DNA of 64,000 nt from Symbiodinium microadriaticum (taxonomy: Eukaryota; Sar; Dinophyceae; Suessiales; Symbiodiniaceae), in contig LSRX01001362.1 in the NCBI GenBank assembly GCA_001939145.1, positions 63,933 through 127,932 of the forward strand, written 5' to 3'. The translations under genes were made by a program, and so were the position numbers. Numbering within the stretch: the first letter of the stretch is position 1; every line of letters starts with the position of its first letter. Under the pieces are notes generated by a model. It was given only the letters and a program-made list of their open reading frames with translations, had not been told where the DNA came from and did no database searches. Positions 59,387 through 64,000 of this stretch are shown here, one piece after another.

Positions 59387-62085
59387 TTAGCACATGTGAA
59401 GTGCCCGCTTGCTCTGGGACATGTAGCGTCGCTTCAGGCGGGCCCAGCTCAGCTGGGGAAGGATGAGGATGTAGTGACCCACCGGGCCGATCGTGCTGGT
59501 GAATGCCACGCATGCCAGCAAGATCGAAACTGGAAGCAACAGGCCTGTAGCATCCCAGCTCAAGAGGCCAACCAACCCTTGGAACAGCTCCGTCATGCGA
59601 TCACGGAATAAGAAGTGAACGACGTAGCAACCGAGCGTTGTGTTGCCCCACCACGTAGCATTGACTGGCCAATACGCTGTGCCCAGTGCAAAGAGAGCTG
59701 GCTGCAACGTTGTAGTCAACAGCTCAACGACGAACCAGTTGGTATCCGATCCACTCTCCAGCATGACGTTGGGGTAATGAAACAAAGCCATAAACATACC
59801 TGCGTTGAAACAAAGCTTCACTCTCGAAAATTTTGCCTGACAAACAAGGTACACGGCTGGCTCCGGACGAAAGCCTACATCTGCAACTGCCGGCATGGAA
59901 GAACGTCCCGAAGTTCAGAAAACGATTTACCCTTGTACCCGAGCTGCCCAGTATCATGCTCCCTGCTGTGGCCGCCGCAGCCCAGGTCGGACTTCGAGGG
60001 AGCCGCCGAGAAAGCCACGAAACGATGGGGCGGAGGTAATGAAAGCAAAACCTAACTGTGAAAGCTAACGAGAAACGACCCGTGCTCAAGCAGAATCTGG
60101 TACGCTCTATCTCGACTGACCAAAAGGCTCAATGAACAGTCAGGAAGCACGTAGAAGCTGGCGTACCACTCCACCCACCGAATCCAGATCCAGCAGCCAT
60201 CTAGCAACCAGGTAACGAAGAACCTTGGCTAAGTTCTCGTGTTGGACAGAGCTGCTGTCACATGTTCTTGGGGAACAAGATGCTAGCTGATTGGTGCAGC
60301 CTGCCTTGCACCCTCTCGTCATCCGACCAGATGGGCTTTGAAACCACAGGCTGTCCCACTTCCCTGCCAGGCGGCTTGGCGACTGGCTGCAATCCACTTG
60401 TGCAGACGTTCCCGCCAAAGACCGGGCCTTTGTGGCAAGGAGATTTGGCCATCCAAGGACTACAGAGACTGAAACAGCCTTGAGAACAAGATCGCGACGA
60501 GACACCAGCGTAGCTCCACCAGGCAGCGAGCCCCACTTGCACCCAAGGTGGGATGCAGACCATGTCGCAGAGAACGACGTAGACCTTGGCCTGCACGACC
60601 ATCAAAAGATACCATCGGTGCCCGGAGGTAACCTAAGCGAGCACTCGGCGGCAGTTCTTTAAGCCTCACAGAAGCTCGAGTGGAGTTCTACTTCCTCCAT
60701 ACTAAGCCTGGGAGCATCGGCCCACTCCATGTATGCCTGGTCCCAGCCAGTGGTCTTGACTGCGGAAGCATAAGCTTGCCACGTCTTCGTGGGATAAACG
60801 AAGCCGCGAGTGAGCCAGCCGCACATTTGTGGCAGGGGAAGGGCGATAAAGAGGTAGATGCCCAAGATGTAGAGATCCATCCAGGAAAGCCGCAAGCGTT
60901 TTCGTTGCCCTATACTTTGGGGCCTGGAGTCCTGGTAGGCCCCAAGCATGATGAAACCGAAGAGATCCTGATCGTTCCCAATGGATCGGATGATGGCCTC
61001 AGACCACGGGGCGACGCGCGAGGATGCCAAAGTAGTGCAGAAAGCCAAGGACTCCATCTGCGACTTGTCGTTCGGGTCCGTGGTCATGGCACAGAGTGCA
61101 TAGTGGTCCAGCAGAACCCCGACCATCCAAAAAGCATAACAACGATGGATCACAGCATTTTCCAGAATTGCCCACTTCGACATGGACCTGGTCGTGGGCA
61201 CACGGACGTACTCTTCTATGGGTTCTATGGCATTCTATGGCCTTTGCCATGTGCCGGCATGAAATCTTGTTACCCCGAACCTCTCCGAAACTGGCCAGTA
61301 TGCAAGCAACGTCCCGACCTTGAACAAAGTAGGTAAACGACGGTTGGAACTGTAGATGCCAGAATTTTGCCAGTAGACAAGGTCTGAAATCACAGACTCA
61401 GGTTTGTGCCTGGTGTGGGCATGTTGAAGCTCAGTCAAAGCTCTTAAGGGATGCAGGCTGTTGTCGTTATCTCACGGTGGCACCATGGCCTCATCTGTCC
61501 CAGGGAGTCGAGCACCGTCTGTGAAGCCTCCAGCACGTGCTCTTCGGCCATCGCCTTCCTTGCAGCCGTGGTCAAATGTGGGCCCAGTGGCTTTTGTGCT
61601 TTGAGCCATGGAATACTGGATGCGCACCCCTACAAGAATCTAGGCATTTAGGACGTGGGCGCAGCTGACGAGGGGGCCAACAAGACAAAGGGTCAGCTCA
61701 GCAAAGTTGATCTTGCCATTCGGCAGAGATGGCAGGCCTGTCGGGCCAGCGTCCGTGGATCAAACCGAGCTCCCGACCTGCAACCCTCGAAAGCCCCACC
61801 AATGTACTTTGGAAGGCTGGAAAACGCCCGAACCTGACAACCTGGAGAGCCGCATGCCTTCGAGCTTCTCCTGACAAAATTGCCTGTGCCTAGCTTGGGA
61901 AAGGGGGGGGAAGCTGCCTTGCTCCAATATCACGATGTGCTTTGGAAGATACGCCGGGGCCAGCGTAGCCTTGCAATGCCTGTGCAGGTCGTCGGTCTGA
62001 AGCTCCAAGCTCCACGCCCTGTCGAGAAGCTCTGAGTAGGCTTGGAAGTTCCCTTTTTTGAGATCCCGGGTCGTAGTGAGCAAAC
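59387..62085 (-). CDS. Multi-pass membrane acyltransferase-like protein
   Basis: Hydrophobic segments and gene layout resemble acyltransferase-3/OpgC-type membrane proteins, which transfer acyl groups to glycans or lipids. The last exon, 59387-59799, encodes MFMALFHYPNVMLESGSDTN, ATWWGNTTLGCYVVHFLFRD, then SWDATGLLLPVSILLACVAF, and stops at 59387-59389. The preceding exon, 59939-60055, gives RFCFHYLRPIVSWLSRRLPR and joins in frame through a GT donor (G+GT). Further upstream: about 60630-60500 (VYVVLCDMVCIPPWVQVGLA), about 61190-60690 with helices HRCYAFWMVGVLLDHYAL, GNDQDLFGFIMLGAYQDSRP and WMDLYILGIYLFIALPLPQM, about 61420-61310, about 61575-61490 (KAMAEEHVLEASQTVLDSLG), and 62085-about 61870 (NFQAYSELLDRAWSLELQTD). 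The start codon was not located. About 470 bp separate its stop from the sulfatase A start. The family call rests on pattern, not alignment. Confidence 0.6.
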
Positions 62086-62879
62086 ACGCTGCGGTTCACT
62101 GGAGGAGGATGTACGAATACTCTCTCCACTGGAGTTTGCAGGAAGAACTGGGATAAACTGTGCCAGAACGCCCGTCGATCAGGGAAGCCTTGAACGATCA
62201 GAACCCTGCATTGCCTCGCGCGGGGACACGAACGCGACCAGCTGTTGTGGGGAACTTGTGGCCACAACCGCAGTGCGGGCTACCGCCCAAAGCTGCTCCT
62301 GGGCGAAGGCCCCTGAAAGAGCAAGCGATTGTGTAAACCTGAAACTCCACCCAGAACAACATGAAAACCACACTAAGCTTTTGGGTTGCTTAGTTCCAGA
62401 GTCCGCTATGGTGTGCGCTTCCATGCGGTGACAGAAGTATGCATGTGGGATGCCTGCCGAGACGCATCAAGGAGCGGGTTGTTGCGCAGAGACTGCATCT
62501 CTTCATCGCCACCCTGCCACTTGCCCAAAGGAACCTTCTGGCACTGGCAAAGGCGAGGCAGATCGCATGAAACACAGCTGGGTTGGGCCAAGAAAGGCGT
62601 CTCAAGAAACTGAAAAGCCCGCCCCTGGGGAACCTAGACAAAAACCCCAAATATACAAACGCTGAAACCCACGAAACCCCAAACTGTTGGGGTAAACGGT
62701 TTTAAAAAAAATTAAAACAAAAAATAAAAAGATCTTGTAGCATATCCTTCGCCTCAGTTTTCTCTCCCTGCCTTCTTGGGACTCCCCGAGCGCGGCTGGG
62801 TGAACTTCAAGATGGCAGACTCGACCTCCTCCGGTTCAATGCGGACGCCATTCACCTGCTGAAAACCCTGTAAGTCTAT

Positions 62880-62995
62880 AAGGGGGTTCTATAAGGGCTA
62901 CTAATTATAAGTCTATAAGGTAAGGGGGTTCTATAAGGGCTACTATAAGTCAATAAGGTAAGGGAGTTCTATAAGGGCTGCTATAAGTTTATAAA
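62880..62995. repeat. Short direct repeat, TTCTATAAGGGCTACTATAAGT type
   Basis: Three units of about 40-50 bp share TCTATAAGG, GGG(G/A)GTTCTATAAGGGCT and CTATAAGT. They lie upstream of the minus-strand block. Confidence 0.75.
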
Positions 62996-63700
62996 GGGAG
63001 CTTCCTAGGGGCTACTCTGTAAGGCCTACTAGCAGGGCCCTCTGGCATAGGGGCCTTCGTCATTAGAACAGGGTTCGGGTTTCTTCAGATGTTGCTGCAA
63101 CTCGTTTGCTGGATCGCTGCGTGTTTTGCAGGCCTGGTCACGTGGCTAGCCGTGAGTTAGTATGACTGCTGGAACTCAAACAGCTCTCCATTCGGTGTGG
63201 CTTGAAGCCAACTCTCGACACTGATATTGTAGTAGTTGGTACAGCTTCCGGAACTGTACTGAGCTGGCGAGGTTCAGACTGTTGCGATACCGGGCTGACG
63301 GCACATCGGGGTGTGCCGGCCTCAATCTCCCATGCGCAGGCGATGTCGGTTTTGGATGAAACGTTAAGGGAGCCCTTGTTGTCTTGACGATGACCCAAAA
63401 CCTCACTCCAAGCCCGTGAAACCTCAATCCTCAAATCGAGAAACCCTTTGGAAATCTTTTGAGTCTTTAAAGTATTATGCTATTTACGATAAAATATTAT
63501 ACGAGATTGTATTATGCTATATTATCTTATGCTATATTATATTATACTACATTATGTCATATGCTATGATGTTAAAGGTACCCTTTAAGGAGCCCTAAAG
63601 ACTTTCTGCATCGCCAGGTCGTGGCAGGCCTTCAGCTGGCGATCAATGCGGCCAATCACTTCCAGGACGCCCTGCACTGGACGGGCAAAAGCTTCTTCTT

Positions 63701-63782
63701 AGGGTTTAGGTTTTGTTGAGGGTTTAGGGTTTAGGAATTTAGGAGGGTTTAGGAGGGTTTAGGGGGGTTTAGGGTTTAGGGC
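63701..63782. repeat. Interstitial telomere-type array (TTTAGGG)n, degenerate
   Basis: TTTAGGG units with inserted AGGA and GGG variants on the plus strand near the right end of the window. Confidence 0.85.
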
Positions 63783-64000
63783 TTCTTCTTTCTCAGTTTT
63801 CTGGATTTGTGACTTTAGGACTTGAGGCTTTAGGCCCTAAGGTTCAGACTCTCGACTGAGGACTCGGGTTTCAACGAATCGAGCTTGCTGCGGTGTGGCA
63901 AGCTGGCAGGACAGCGTCTTCGGTCGTTCGAACTCTCCACTTTTTACCCCGGCCCGCGCAGAAGCCGAAGCCATGTCTCTGCAGCCCATCCACATCCATC

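Larger units (their letters stand above)
62086..64000. other. Right end: no supported gene, repeats
   Basis: The 5' exon(s) of the acyltransferase-like gene may lie here. Three imperfect direct repeats of GGGGGTTCTATAAGGGCTAC-type sequence occur at about 62880-62990. AT-rich TATTATGC/TATATTA units lie at 63475-63560, and TTTAGGG-type units at 63701-63782. Confidence 0.45.

Overview
The window reads as nuclear DNA of a dinoflagellate, most likely a Symbiodiniaceae-type alga. Four signs support this. (1) Coding sequence is cut into many short exons whose splice donors are GT, GC or GA, while acceptors are almost always AG followed by G. (2) TTTAGGG/CCCTAAA telomere-type repeats are scattered through the interior. 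(3) A 14-base match to the 3' part of the dinoflagellate spliced leader lies at 24486-24499. (4) Genes lie in long one-way blocks. No bacterial gene organisation, rRNA or convincing tRNA is visible. Most long open frames are microsatellite or low-complexity artefacts; real genes had to be reassembled exon by exon, so many exon ends are estimates.

Left block, plus strand (about 3.3-35.4 kb). A charged coiled-coil protein of unknown function is spread over 7.2-11.3 kb. A p47/NSFL1C-type p97 cofactor with SEP and UBX domains runs from about 13.2 to 23.2 kb, with a large interior of repeats. Next come a spliced-leader relic followed by a broken, intronless retrocopy (24.5-25.4 kb), a reverse-transcriptase/RNase H-like tail (25.9-26.1 kb), and a series of orphan plus-strand exons at 28.4, 31.1, 31.4, 32.1, 33.0, 35.0 and 35.2 kb. 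The last of these ends at a stop at 35379.

Centre (36.6-38.66 kb). A sharply bounded, extremely AT-rich island contains no reading frame of 60 codons. It lies where the plus-strand block and the minus-strand block meet tail to tail.

Right block, minus strand (62.1 down to 39.9 kb). A membrane acyltransferase-like gene (62.1-59.4 kb) is followed by two tandem arylsulfatase-K-like genes, copy A (58.9-49.4 kb) and copy B (47.5-39.9 kb). Both sulfatases keep the formylglycine motif and the metal-binding Asp-His-Gly motif. They differ in intron positions and in donor dinucleotides. Together these genes suggest turnover or remodelling of sulfated and acylated glycans, which is inference.

Repeats are plentiful: three copies of a roughly 107-bp inverted-repeat element, a 27-bp palindromic tandem repeat, a roughly 73-bp minisatellite, pentanucleotide arrays, and interstitial telomere-type arrays.
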